From an uncultured Clostridia bacterium (GTDB lineage Bacteria > Bacillota > Clostridia > Christensenellales > CAG-917), in the NCBI GenBank assembly GCA_947305865.1, contig CAMZEU010000006.1:1-32635 (forward strand): 32,635 nt of DNA, written 5' to 3'. Both the position numbers and the translations under genes were made by a program. Shown here piece after piece: positions 1-9,336 of this stretch; position 1 is the stretch's first letter, and every line of letters starts with the position of its first letter. The notes below the pieces were generated by a model, which was given only the letters and a program-made list of their open reading frames with translations, did not search any database and was not told where the DNA came from.

Positions 1-2
1 TT

Positions 3-437
3 TTACAAGGATTAGAGACTTTGTCTCTAAGATTAGAAAGACATGTATCCAATGCTCTTAAAGTTGTTGAATATTTAAAGAATCATCCACAAGTTGAGAG
101 AGTAAATCATCCATCTCAAGCAACAGGACATGAAAAAGAAATCTATGATAAATATTTCCCAAACGGTGCAGCATCCATTTTCACCTTTGATATTAAGGGA
201 GATAAAGAAAAAGCAAAGAAGTTTACAGAAAGTTTGAAGTTATTCTCACTTCTTGCAAACGTAGGAGATGTAAAGTCCCTAGTAATACATCCAGCATCTA
301 CAACACATAGTCAATCTACAGAAGAAGAATTACTTGAGGCTGGAATTAGACCAACAACAATAAGATTATCTATTGGCACAGAGCATATAGATGATATTAT
401 TGCAGACTTAGAACAAGCATTTGAAGCAGTAAAATAA
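3..437 (+). CDS. O-acetylhomoserine/O-acetylserine sulfhydrylase (Cys/Met metabolism PLP enzyme), C-terminal part; 5' end outside window
   Basis: The frame is open to the window edge (LQGLETLSLRLERHVSNALKVVEYLKNHP...). C-terminal motifs include FTFDIKGDKEKAKKFTESLKLFSLLANVGDVKSLVIHPASTTHSQ and IRPTTIRLSIGTEHIDDIIADLEQA, typical of MetY/CysD. The TTG at 21 in the ORF track is not a real start. Confidence 0.93.
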   Translation, partial: LQGLETLSLRLERHVSNALKVVEYLKNHPQVERVNHPSQATGHEKEIYDKYFPNGAASIFTFDIKGDKEKAKKFTESLKLFSLLANVGDVKSLVIHPASTTHSQSTEEELLEAGIRPTTIRLSIGTEHIDDIIADLEQAFEAVK

Positions 438-452
438 TTGGAGGACATATAA

Positions 453-1385
453 ATGAGCAAAGTATACACATCTGCAGATCAATTAATCGGTAAAACACCT
501 TTACTAGAATTAACACACATTGAAGCAAAATACGGATTAAAAGCAAAGATCTTAGCAAAACTAGAATATTTCAATCCAGCAGGTTCTGTAAAAGATAGAA
601 TTGCAAAAGCAATGATAGATGATGCAGAAAAGAAGGGTTTACTGAATAAAAATTCAGTAATTATTGAGCCAACATCAGGAAATACAGGTATTGGTCTCGC
701 ATCAGTTGCAGCTGCAAAGGGATACAAAATCATAATAGTTATGCCAGAGACTATGAGTGTTGAAAGAAGACAACTCATGAAAGCATACGGAGCAGAATTA
801 GTATTAACAGATGGAACAAAAGGAATGAAAGGAGCAATTGCTAAAGCAGCTGAACTCAAAGAACAAATTCCAAATAGTTTTATTCCAGGACAATTTGTTA
901 ATCCAGCAAACCCAGCAATCCATTTTGCTACAACAGGTCCAGAAATCTTTGAAGACACAGATGGCGCAGTAGACATTTTTGTAGCAGGTGTTGGTACTGG
1001 TGGAACAATTACAGGTGTTGGACAATACTTAAAAACAGTGAAAAAGAATGTAAAAGTAGTTGCAGTTGAACCAGCAACATCCGCAGTATTATCAACTGGT
1101 GTTCCAGGACCACACCAGATCCAAGGAATTGGTGCAGGATTCGTTCCAGATGTCCTTGATACAAAGGTTTATGATGAAATCATACCTATTGAAAATGAAG
1201 ATGCATTTGCAACAGGAAAAGAAATAGGAAGATTAGAAGGCGTATTAGTAGGTATTTCTTCTGGTGCAGCCTTAAAAGCAGCAATCAAATTAGCACAAAG
1301 AAAAGAAAACGAAGGCAAAACAATCGTAGTATTATTGCCAGATACAGGAGACAGATATTTATCAACACCTTTATTTGCAGATTAA
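453..1385 (+). CDS. cysK: Cysteine synthase A (O-acetylserine sulfhydrylase)
   Basis: [23 protein letters not shown] (PLP lysine), [38 protein letters not shown]-like ggagg upstream of the ATG. Confidence 0.97.
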   Translation: MSKVYTSADQLIGKTPLLELTHIEAKYGLKAKILAKLEYFNPAGSVKDRIAKAMIDDAEKKGLLNKNSVIIEPTSGNTGIGLASVAAAKGYKIIIVMPETMSVERRQLMKAYGAELVLTDGTKGMKGAIAKAAELKEQIPNSFIPGQFVNPANPAIHFATTGPEIFEDTDGAVDIFVAGVGTGGTITGVGQYLKTVKKNVKVVAVEPATSAVLSTGVPGPHQIQGIGAGFVPDVLDTKVYDEIIPIENEDAFATGKEIGRLEGVLVGISSGAALKAAIKLAQRKENEGKTIVVLLPDTGDRYLSTPLFAD

Positions 1386-1386
1386 T

Positions 1387-2577
1387 ATGAAGACAATTTA
1401 CGTAGACAATGCTGCGACAACGCAGACTAGTCAGAAAGTAATAGATGGGATGATTCCATATATGGGAGAAATATATGGGAACCCATCTAGTTTACATTCT
1501 GTAGGACAAAGAGCAAAAGAAGTGCTAGAAGAAGCACGAGAAAAAGTTGCACGATGTTTAAATGCAAATCCTAGTGAAATTTACTTCACATCTGGTGGTT
1601 CGGAATCAGACAACCAAGCGATTTTAAGTGCAGCCGAAATAGGCTTAAAAAAAGGTAAAAAACACATAATTTCTACTAAAGTAGAACACCATGCAGTTTT
1701 ACATACATTAAATAAACTTAAAAAGCAAGGTTTTGACATTCAATTATTAGATGTAGATTCTGAAGGATTTGTTACTCCAGAGCAAGTAAAAGAAGCTATA
1801 AGAGATGATACCTGTTTGGTTACTATAATGTATGCCAATAACGAAATTGGTACTATAATGCCAATTAAAGAGATTGGAAAGATCTGTAGAGAGAAAGGTG
1901 TTACATTCCATACAGATGCCGTACAAGCCGCTGGGCATTTAAAAATAGACGTAGTAGACCAAAATATAGATATGTTGTCCTTATCCGCACATAAGTTCCA
2001 TGGTCCAAAAGGAGTTGGAGCGTTATATGTGAAAAAGGGCATCTTTTTATCTAATTTAATTGAAGGTGGTGCTCAAGAAAGAAATCGTAGAGCTGGTACT
2101 GAGAATATTCCAGGAATAGTAGGACTCAGTATAGCACTTGAAGATGCGTGCAATAATTTAGAAGAAAATAATCATAAAATGATTATATTAAGAGATAAAT
2201 TAATAGATGGCTTATCCAAAATAGAACATTCTGCATTAAATGGACCAAGAGTAAATCGTTCAGCAAACAATGTAAATTTCTGTTTTGAAGGAATTGAAGG
2301 CGAAAGTTTATTATTACTCTTAGATGCAAAAGGAATTTGTGCAAGTTCTGGTAGTGCTTGTACATCTGGATCTTTAGATCCAAGTCATGTATTATTAGCT
2401 ATTGGAAGACCACATGAAGTTGCTCATGGCTCATTAAGACTCAGTTTAAGCGAAAATAACACTGAAGAAGAAATAGATTATATTATTGAGCAAGTAGAGC
2501 AAGTTGTATGTTATTTAAGAAGAATGTCTCCAGTTTGGAAGGAATTATTAACTGGAGAAAGAAAATTTATGTTATAA
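1387..2577 (+). CDS. Cysteine desulfurase (NifS/IscS family)
   Basis: YVDNAATT, SGGSESDNQA, HTDAVQAAGH, SAHKFHGPKGVGALY, and active-site loop ASSGSACTSGSLDPSHVL. Start placed at MKTIYVDNAATT just after the cysK stop, not the track's 1375. Confidence 0.96.
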   Translation: MKTIYVDNAATTQTSQKVIDGMIPYMGEIYGNPSSLHSVGQRAKEVLEEAREKVARCLNANPSEIYFTSGGSESDNQAILSAAEIGLKKGKKHIISTKVEHHAVLHTLNKLKKQGFDIQLLDVDSEGFVTPEQVKEAIRDDTCLVTIMYANNEIGTIMPIKEIGKICREKGVTFHTDAVQAAGHLKIDVVDQNIDMLSLSAHKFHGPKGVGALYVKKGIFLSNLIEGGAQERNRRAGTENIPGIVGLSIALEDACNNLEENNHKMIILRDKLIDGLSKIEHSALNGPRVNRSANNVNFCFEGIEGESLLLLLDAKGICASSGSACTSGSLDPSHVLLAIGRPHEVAHGSLRLSLSENNTEEEIDYIIEQVEQVVCYLRRMSPVWKELLTGERKFML

Positions 2578-2589
2578 GAGGTATTTATT

Positions 2590-3024
2590 ATGGCATTATA
2601 TACAGAAACAGTTATGGATCACTTTATGAACCCAAGAAATGTAGGTTCTATAGAAAATGCAGATGGAATTGGTGAAGTCGGCAATGCAAAATGTGGCGAT
2701 ATTATGAAAATATATCTAAAAATCGAAGATAATATCATAAAAGATATTAAATTTGAGACATTTGGATGTGGAAGTGCCATTGCATCGTCCTCAATGGCCA
2801 CAGAAATGATTAAAGGAAAGACTATTGAAGAAGCATTAAAAGTAACTAATCAACAAGTTGTAGAGGCTTTAGGAGGTCTTCCAGTACATAAACTCCATTG
2901 CTCAGTTCTTGCAGAGGAGGCTGTAAAGTCTGCAATTAAGGATTATTATGATAAAAATAATATACCTTATGATAAGTCAATCCTTCCAGATAACATAGGT
3001 TGCGAAGGTTGTCACATGGTATAA
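2590..3024 (+). CDS. Fe-S cluster assembly scaffold, NifU/IscU N-terminal family
   Basis: Three ligand cysteines in context: GNAKCGD, FGCGSAIASSS, LHCSVLAEEA. Extra C-terminal GCEGCHMV. Directly follows the cysteine desulfurase. Confidence 0.95.
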   Translation: MALYTETVMDHFMNPRNVGSIENADGIGEVGNAKCGDIMKIYLKIEDNIIKDIKFETFGCGSAIASSSMATEMIKGKTIEEALKVTNQQVVEALGGLPVHKLHCSVLAEEAVKSAIKDYYDKNNIPYDKSILPDNIGCEGCHMV

Positions 3025-3056
3025 ATTGAAATAAATATTCTTCTTTTTTAGATATT

Positions 3057-3094
3057 TGGGCGGTTATTTTAATATATTCGCCCATTTATTTTTT
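3057..3094 (+). terminator. Candidate intrinsic terminator after iscU-like gene
   Basis: TGGGCG (3057-3062) pairs with CGCCCA (3079-3084), a GC-rich stem unusual in this AT-rich region, followed by TTTATTTTTT (3085-3094). The loop is 16 nt. Confidence 0.65.
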
Positions 3095-3345
3095 ATGTCA
3101 AAAATTATATGATTTAGCGCACTTTGGATGTTCATTTTATATAAAACTATTCTAAAAAACATAAAAAATTAGAATAAAAACATTAAAAATAGGCATTTTA
3201 ACGTACATTTTACTAGTCTTTGTTTGGAAACTGAGAATTACAAAACATTACTTGTTTTGTTGACTATTTACTTGCTCTGTGTTAAAGTTGAACAGCATTT
3301 TTATATAAAATAAAAATTTACGCACATACACGTATGGAGAAAACA

Positions 3346-4368
3346 ATGAAAGAAAAATTAGAACAAATGAAAAACGAAGCTTTAGAAGCAATTACTAAGG
3401 CAAATGATTCTTCCTCATTGAATGACATCAGAGTACGTTATCTCGGAAAATCTGGAGAAATGACTCTATTGATGAGAGGTTTAGGATCTGTATCAAAAGA
3501 AGAAAGACCTGTTTTAGGTAAAATGTTCAATGATGTAAGAGCAGAGATTGAATCATCACTTGAAGCAAAGACATCTATTATTGTTGAACAAGAGAAGCAA
3601 GCAAGATTATTAGCTGAAGACATTGATGTAACACTTCCATCCTCATTTAAAGGCTTTGGAACTCTTCATCCTTTGTCAAAGACAAAGAAAGAGATAGTTG
3701 ATACATTCTTACAAATGGGATTTACAGTAGATGAAGGTCCAGAAATTGAGACTGATTTATTTAATTTCCAATTATTAAATGTACCAAAAGACCATCCAGC
3801 AAGAGAGATGCAAGATACATTCTATGTTGGAGAAGAAAAAGTATTACGTACACAAACTTCTTCAATGCAAGCAAGAATAATGACAACACAACAACCACCA
3901 ATCCGTGTTATTATACCTGGGAAGGTATATAGAAGTGATGATGACGTATCTCATAGTCCAATATTCCATCAAATTGAAGGACTTGCTGTGGATAAACACA
4001 TCACAATGGGTGATTTACAAGGATGTTTAGAAGCTTTTGCTGAGAAAGTTTTCTCACCAGAAACAAAAGTTCGTCTTCGTCCATCATATTTCCCATTCAC
4101 AGAACCATCTGTTGAAGTTGACGTTACATGTTCTGTATGTCATGGTAAAGGTTGTTCAGTATGTAAACATACTGGTTGGGTAGAAATTCTTGGTGCAGGT
4201 GTAGTTAATCCTGTAGTTCTCGATATGTGTGGTATAGATAGCAAAGAATATAGCGGTTTTGCATTCGGTCTCGGTGTAGAGCGTATTGCAATGATTAAAT
4301 ATGGAATTCCTAACATCAAACTTTTATATGAGAATGATGTACGTTTCCTGAATCAATTCGATAAATAG
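3346..4368 (+). CDS. pheS: Phenylalanyl-tRNA synthetase alpha subunit
   Basis: LHPLSKTKKEIVDTFLQMGF, GPEIETDLFNFQLLN, LRTQTSSMQAR, GKVYRSDDDVSHSPIFHQIEGL, GFAFGLGVERIAMIKYGI. Start placed at 3346 because GGAGA at 3336-3340 is well spaced for that ATG; the track's 3334 ATG overlaps this SD. Confidence 0.97.
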   Translation: MKEKLEQMKNEALEAITKANDSSSLNDIRVRYLGKSGEMTLLMRGLGSVSKEERPVLGKMFNDVRAEIESSLEAKTSIIVEQEKQARLLAEDIDVTLPSSFKGFGTLHPLSKTKKEIVDTFLQMGFTVDEGPEIETDLFNFQLLNVPKDHPAREMQDTFYVGEEKVLRTQTSSMQARIMTTQQPPIRVIIPGKVYRSDDDVSHSPIFHQIEGLAVDKHITMGDLQGCLEAFAEKVFSPETKVRLRPSYFPFTEPSVEVDVTCSVCHGKGCSVCKHTGWVEILGAGVVNPVVLDMCGIDSKEYSGFAFGLGVERIAMIKYGIPNIKLLYENDVRFLNQFDK

Positions 4369-4381
4369 GAGGTAGACGAAG

Positions 4382-6769
4382 ATGTTAGCACCTATTTCAT
4401 GGTTAAAAGAATATGTAGATATAGATTGTTCAGTAAATCAACTTGTTAAGAAATTAGTTGGAATTGGTTTCGAAGTTGAAGACATTATATATCAAGATAA
4501 GAAAGTCAACAACGTTGTTGTTGGTAAGATAGTAAAAGTTGAACAACATCCAAATGCAGACAGATTAAGAGTTACACAAATCGACATTGGAACAAAGACA
4601 ATACAGGTTATTACAAATGTTCCAGTAGTTGGTGGAGAAGTTGTTGCTGTTTCTTTAGATGGTGCAGTTCTCGCAAATGGACAAGTTATTAAGAGTGGAG
4701 AATTAAGAGGTGTTCTTTCAGAAGGTATGCTTTGTGGTCTTGAAGAAGTAGGACTCACAGAAGGCGATGTAGATGGCCAAAAGAAAGGAGACATTTTAAG
4801 ATTCGCAGAAGGTACAACACTTGGTATGAATGCTTTACAAGCATTAGGACAAGATGATGTAGTCTTAGATGTTGCAATTACAGCAAATAGACCAGATTGT
4901 AACAGTATTTACAAACTTGCAAGAGAAGTTGCTGTTTGTTTAAACAAAGAATGCAAGAATCCACATATTAATTATGAGATTTCCAAGGATGCAGGAGACA
5001 TTTCTTCTTTAGTATCTGTAGAAGTTAAAGCACCAGACCTTTGTCCAAGATATATGGCAGCTGGTGTAAAGAATGTAAAGATATTTGAATCTGATCCAGT
5101 TATCAAGCATAGACTTAGAGCAGTTGGTATTAGACCAATCAATAATATCGTAGATATTACAAACTATGTTTTAACAGAAATCGGACAACCAATGCACTCA
5201 TTTGATGAAAGAGAACTTGGTGGAAAGAAGATAGTTGTAAGAAAAGCAAATCAAGGTGAACATATCATTTCTTTAGATGGAAAAGACAATGCATTAACAG
5301 AAAATATGCTTGTTATTTGTGATGCAAATAAACCTGTTGCTGTTGCTGGCATCATGGGTGGTGAAGAAAGTGGAATCAAAGATGATACATCAGCTGTTGT
5401 ATTTGAATCTGCTAAATTTGCTAGAGACAGTGTAAGAAGAACATCCAGAGCATTGAACTTAAGATCAGATAGTTCAGCAAGATTTGAAAAAGGAATAGAC
5501 TTTGCTTCTCAAGAGTTAGGATTAAAGAGAGCTTTAACAATGATTTATGAGAGCAAGAGTGGAGATATCACATCTGGAATTATAGATGTTAAGGTAGATT
5601 ATAAGACAGTTAAAGATATTTCTTTCACAACAAAAGATATCAAAGATATCTTAGGATGCAATGTTCCAAAGAAATCTTTAATTAACATTCTTTCAAAACT
5701 TGGAATTGAAACAAGTGAAAATGGAAAAGTTATAACAGCACACATCAAGGAAGACAGAGAAGATATTTATGGTATAAATGATATCGCAGAAGAATTCATT
5801 AGAGTATATGGATACAAGCATATTCAACCTACATTATTTGCATATTCACCTTTAACTAAAGGTGGAAAGCTTGCAAAGATTTCCAATGTAGACCATGCAA
5901 AAGATATTTTAGTATCTATGGGATTAAGTGAAGCAATTACATATTCATTTACATCACCAAAATATGTTGAAAAACTTGGATTAGACCCAGATACAAAACT
6001 CATTAAGATTATCAACCCACTTGGAGAAGACTTATCCGTAATGAGAACAGTTCTTGCTCATAATATGCTTGAAACATTAGCATTCAACATTTCTCACTTC
6101 AATAAGAAGGCAAAGTTATTTGAGATTGCTAAAGTATACATTCCAAACGAGCTTCCATTGAAAGATCTTCCAAAGGAAGAAGAAAAATTAGTTATTGGTA
6201 TGTATGGTGAAGGCGACTTCTATGATTTGAAGGGATATTTAGATGGATTATGCCAAGCACTTGGTGTAGAACCAACATATGCAAAGAAACAAGTATCTTA
6301 CTTACACATTGGTAGATCCGCATCCATCTCTGTTTGTGGACAAGAAATTGGTGTATTAGGTGAGGTTCATCCAGATGTTGCAGAGAAATATGGAGTAGAC
6401 GAACAAAGATTATATATTGCTGAAATCTCACTCGAGGAATTATTTAAGTGTATTAATCCAACAACAAAATTCAAGGCATTTAGTAAGTTCCCACCAATTG
6501 ATAGAGACCTTGCTGTTGTAGTAGATAAGAAGGTTGTTGCTGGTGATATGCTTGCAGCAATTAAGAACGGTAAAATTGCAAATCTTGCTGATGCAAACAT
6601 CTTTGATGTTTATGAAGGAGACAAGATTGGTAAAGATAAGAAGAGTATAGCACTTTCATTCACATTCACATCTAATGAAAGAACACTCAAAGACGATGAA
6701 ATTCAAGAAGCTATGGATAAGATACTTACAATCTTAAGTAGAAAATTCAAAGCTAAGATTCGTGGATAA
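4382..6769 (+). CDS. pheT: Phenylalanyl-tRNA synthetase beta subunit
   Basis: MLAPISWLKEYVDI, tRNA-binding domain (VVVGKIVKVEQHPNADRLRVTQID), NRPDCNSIYKLAREVA, B5 and FDX-ACB regions (FSKFPPIDRDLAVVVDKKV); follows pheS with an AGGAGGT-like RBS (aggaggtagacgaagATG). Confidence 0.97.
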   Translation: MLAPISWLKEYVDIDCSVNQLVKKLVGIGFEVEDIIYQDKKVNNVVVGKIVKVEQHPNADRLRVTQIDIGTKTIQVITNVPVVGGEVVAVSLDGAVLANGQVIKSGELRGVLSEGMLCGLEEVGLTEGDVDGQKKGDILRFAEGTTLGMNALQALGQDDVVLDVAITANRPDCNSIYKLAREVAVCLNKECKNPHINYEISKDAGDISSLVSVEVKAPDLCPRYMAAGVKNVKIFESDPVIKHRLRAVGIRPINNIVDITNYVLTEIGQPMHSFDERELGGKKIVVRKANQGEHIISLDGKDNALTENMLVICDANKPVAVAGIMGGEESGIKDDTSAVVFESAKFARDSVRRTSRALNLRSDSSARFEKGIDFASQELGLKRALTMIYESKSGDITSGIIDVKVDYKTVKDISFTTKDIKDILGCNVPKKSLINILSKLGIETSENGKVITAHIKEDREDIYGINDIAEEFIRVYGYKHIQPTLFAYSPLTKGGKLAKISNVDHAKDILVSMGLSEAITYSFTSPKYVEKLGLDPDTKLIKIINPLGEDLSVMRTVLAHNMLETLAFNISHFNKKAKLFEIAKVYIPNELPLKDLPKEEEKLVIGMYGEGDFYDLKGYLDGLCQALGVEPTYAKKQVSYLHIGRSASISVCGQEIGVLGEVHPDVAEKYGVDEQRLYIAEISLEELFKCINPTTKFKAFSKFPPIDRDLAVVVDKKVVAGDMLAAIKNGKIANLADANIFDVYEGDKIGKDKKSIALSFTFTSNERTLKDDEIQEAMDKILTILSRKFKAKIRG

Positions 6770-6771
6770 TT

Positions 6772-8838
6772 ATGTTTGATGAAAAGTCATTAAAAACACT
6801 AGAGTATGATGTAATACTTGAACAGTTAGCATCATTCGCACAATCCAAAGGTGGAAAAGAGTTAGCATTAGCTCTTAGACCTGTTAATGATTTAACAGAA
6901 GCTACTAATTCGCTTGCTTTTACAACTGAGGCAGACCATGTGTTGTTTGATATCTCAGTTTCTCCATCTTTTGATGTAGTGGATATTAACGAAGCTGTTG
7001 GAAGAGTTATTAAGGGTGCGACATTATCTATTCCTGAGCTTATAGACATTGGAAGATGCTTAAGAGTTTCAAGAAAGATAATTGAAGCTATTACAAAAGT
7101 TCCAAATGTGCCTTTATTGATGTCTAAAGTGTCCTACCTTTATTCTAACAAGGAGCTTGAACAAATTATTTCAGATAGTTTTCTATCTGAAACAGAGGTC
7201 TCAGACAACGCCTCAAGTGAACTAAGATCTATCCGTATTAGAATTAGAAAGATAAACGAAAACATTAAGACAAAACTTCAAAGTTATATCAATTCAAGTA
7301 CATATTCCAAGATGCTCTCAGATGGAATTGTAACTGTAAGACAAGACAGATACGTAATTCCAGTAAAGAATGAGTATAGGGGACAAATCAACGGACTAGT
7401 TCATGACCAATCTGCATCCGGTTCAACAATTTATATTGAGCCAACAGTTGTAGTTGAGTTAAATAATGACTTACGTCAAGCACAATTCGACGAACAAAAA
7501 GAAATAGACAGAATCCTTAGAGGATTAACAGATAGAATTAGAAACTTTGCAGAACAACTCAAGTGGACATACGAAAATATTGTGGATTTAGACTTGGTAT
7601 TTGCTAAGGCACAACTTGCACATTCTCAGAAGGCAAATAAGCCAGAATTAAATGATAATGGATATATATCCATTAGAGAAGGAAGACATCCACTAATTCA
7701 AGCAAAGAAAGTTGTTCCAGTATCTTTAGAAGTTGGAAAGAATACAAATAGAATGCTCTTAATAACTGGACCAAACACAGGTGGTAAGACAGTTACACTA
7801 AAGATGGTTGGTTTATTTGTTTTAATGGCTGCATCTGGTTTATTTATTCCAGCAAAGACATCTTCAATTTCTATGTTTGATGGTGTTTTCTCAGATATTG
7901 GCGATGAGCAAAGTATAGAGCAATCCTTATCCACATTCTCAGCACACATGGTAAATACCTGTGATATATTCAAGAAGGTTACAAATAAATCTCTTGTATT
8001 GTTTGATGAATTGGGTTCAGGAACAGATCCATCCGAAGGTGCTGCTCTAGCTGTTTCTATAGTAAATTATCTTTTAAAGATAAATTGCGTATCTTTAGTT
8101 ACATCTCACTTTAATGATTTGAAGGAATTTGCTCTTATTACTCCTGGTGTAGTAACTGCATCTATGGAGTTTGATATAAAGACACTTTCTCCAACATTTA
8201 AGCTTGTTATGAATACTATTGGTTCATCCAATGCATTAGATATTGCATCCAAATTAGGATTAGATCCAGCAATTATAGAAGATGCAAGGTCTAGACTTTC
8301 TAAAGAAAAGAAGCAATTTGATTCAGTTATTATTGCAGCTGAGGCTACCAGAAAGAAAGCAGAACAATTAGTTCAAGATGCAATTGGAGATAGAGAACAA
8401 GCAGCTCTCTTAAGAGAGAATGCAGAGAAAGAGAAAAGAATTCTCCAAGAAAAGCAAGATAAGCTCAATGACAAGATTAGAAAAGAGACAAAGAAACTAA
8501 TTGAAAGGTCTGTAGATGAAGCAGATGAGATTATTGAGCAATTGAAAGAAATACTTTCAAAACCAGTAATTGAAACAAAAGATCTCTTTGAAGCAAGAGC
8601 ATTGAAGTCTAAACTTCAAAATATGGCTGCCGAATATGAAAGAGAGCCTGTAAATGAAGTAAAGACAGAAAGAGATGATTCACCATTAAAGGTTGGAGAT
8701 AACGTTTACGTTAAATCTTTAGACAAAGTTGGTGTATTAACAAGACTCACTCCAAAGGGAGATGGCGAAGTAACTCTTGGTAAGATTCATACAAAAGTTA
8801 AAGCAGGAGACTTCTACAAAGTAAAAGGAAAGAAATGA
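6772..8838 (+). CDS. mutS2: MutS2 family ATPase lacking a C-terminal Smr domain
   Basis: N-terminal MutS2 signature (LKTLEYDVILEQLASFAQSKGGKELA), Walker A GPNTGGKTVTLK, LVLFDELGSGTDPSEGAALA, KOW-like tail KVGDNVYVKSLDKVGVLTRLTPKGDGEVTLGKIHTKVKAGDFYKVKGKK, then stop. Confidence 0.93.
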   Translation: MFDEKSLKTLEYDVILEQLASFAQSKGGKELALALRPVNDLTEATNSLAFTTEADHVLFDISVSPSFDVVDINEAVGRVIKGATLSIPELIDIGRCLRVSRKIIEAITKVPNVPLLMSKVSYLYSNKELEQIISDSFLSETEVSDNASSELRSIRIRIRKINENIKTKLQSYINSSTYSKMLSDGIVTVRQDRYVIPVKNEYRGQINGLVHDQSASGSTIYIEPTVVVELNNDLRQAQFDEQKEIDRILRGLTDRIRNFAEQLKWTYENIVDLDLVFAKAQLAHSQKANKPELNDNGYISIREGRHPLIQAKKVVPVSLEVGKNTNRMLLITGPNTGGKTVTLKMVGLFVLMAASGLFIPAKTSSISMFDGVFSDIGDEQSIEQSLSTFSAHMVNTCDIFKKVTNKSLVLFDELGSGTDPSEGAALAVSIVNYLLKINCVSLVTSHFNDLKEFALITPGVVTASMEFDIKTLSPTFKLVMNTIGSSNALDIASKLGLDPAIIEDARSRLSKEKKQFDSVIIAAEATRKKAEQLVQDAIGDREQAALLRENAEKEKRILQEKQDKLNDKIRKETKKLIERSVDEADEIIEQLKEILSKPVIETKDLFEARALKSKLQNMAAEYEREPVNEVKTERDDSPLKVGDNVYVKSLDKVGVLTRLTPKGDGEVTLGKIHTKVKAGDFYKVKGKK

Positions 8839-9335
8839 GTATGGTAAATCCAAACTACATCCAAACAGAAAGAGTAGATCCATCTCGCAATTCTAATTCA
8901 TTGCGTATAATTGGAACTATTCTAGGGATTTTATCCCTAGGTTTCCTTATTTCAGCTTTCTATGTTTCATATTACATGTTCATAGGTTTTGGATTTTTAG
9001 CAGTTTCCGGATTCGTACTTATTGTTCTTCATAACAGAAGAGCTTTCTCATTTACATATGCAATAGACGATGTCTGCTTAGTAATAAGCAAGCAAGATAT
9101 GGTTAGAAAACAAAGCAGAATATTAATGCTAGAACTAAAGGATATAGAGGATTACTCAATATTCATGGATGTTGTAAACAAAGGAGACATTGTTGCATGT
9201 CCAGATACACAATCCACATTAGTAAAGCAAATAGTATTCAAAGAAATGAATGAGAATAAAAGATTATTATTCTCACCAGACACATATCTAGACTCGTTAA
9301 TAAAGATGTACATAGACCAAAGAAAATGGAAGTAA
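8835..9335 (+). CDS. Small membrane protein, two predicted TM segments followed by a soluble C-terminal domain
   Basis: ORF overlaps the mutS2 stop by 4 nt (ATGA). Hydrophobic stretches IIGTILGILSLGFLISAFYVSYYMFIGFGFLAVSGFVLIVL, then a beta-rich PH-like-looking tail. Family not confidently recognised. Confidence 0.75.
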   Translation: MSMVNPNYIQTERVDPSRNSNSLRIIGTILGILSLGFLISAFYVSYYMFIGFGFLAVSGFVLIVLHNRRAFSFTYAIDDVCLVISKQDMVRKQSRILMLELKDIEDYSIFMDVVNKGDIVACPDTQSTLVKQIVFKEMNENKRLLFSPDTYLDSLIKMYIDQRKWK

Positions 9336-9336
9336 A

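Noticed and set aside
479-976. 165-aa - strand ORF antisense to cysK
   Set aside because: Overlaps a confident cysK on the other strand. It shows a typical antisense shadow composition with no domain or RBS.
3128-3172. Short ORF (ATGTTCATTTTATATAAAACTATTC...) as a pheST leader peptide
   Set aside because: Contains only one Phe codon and has no RBS, so it does not fit a Phe-attenuation leader peptide.
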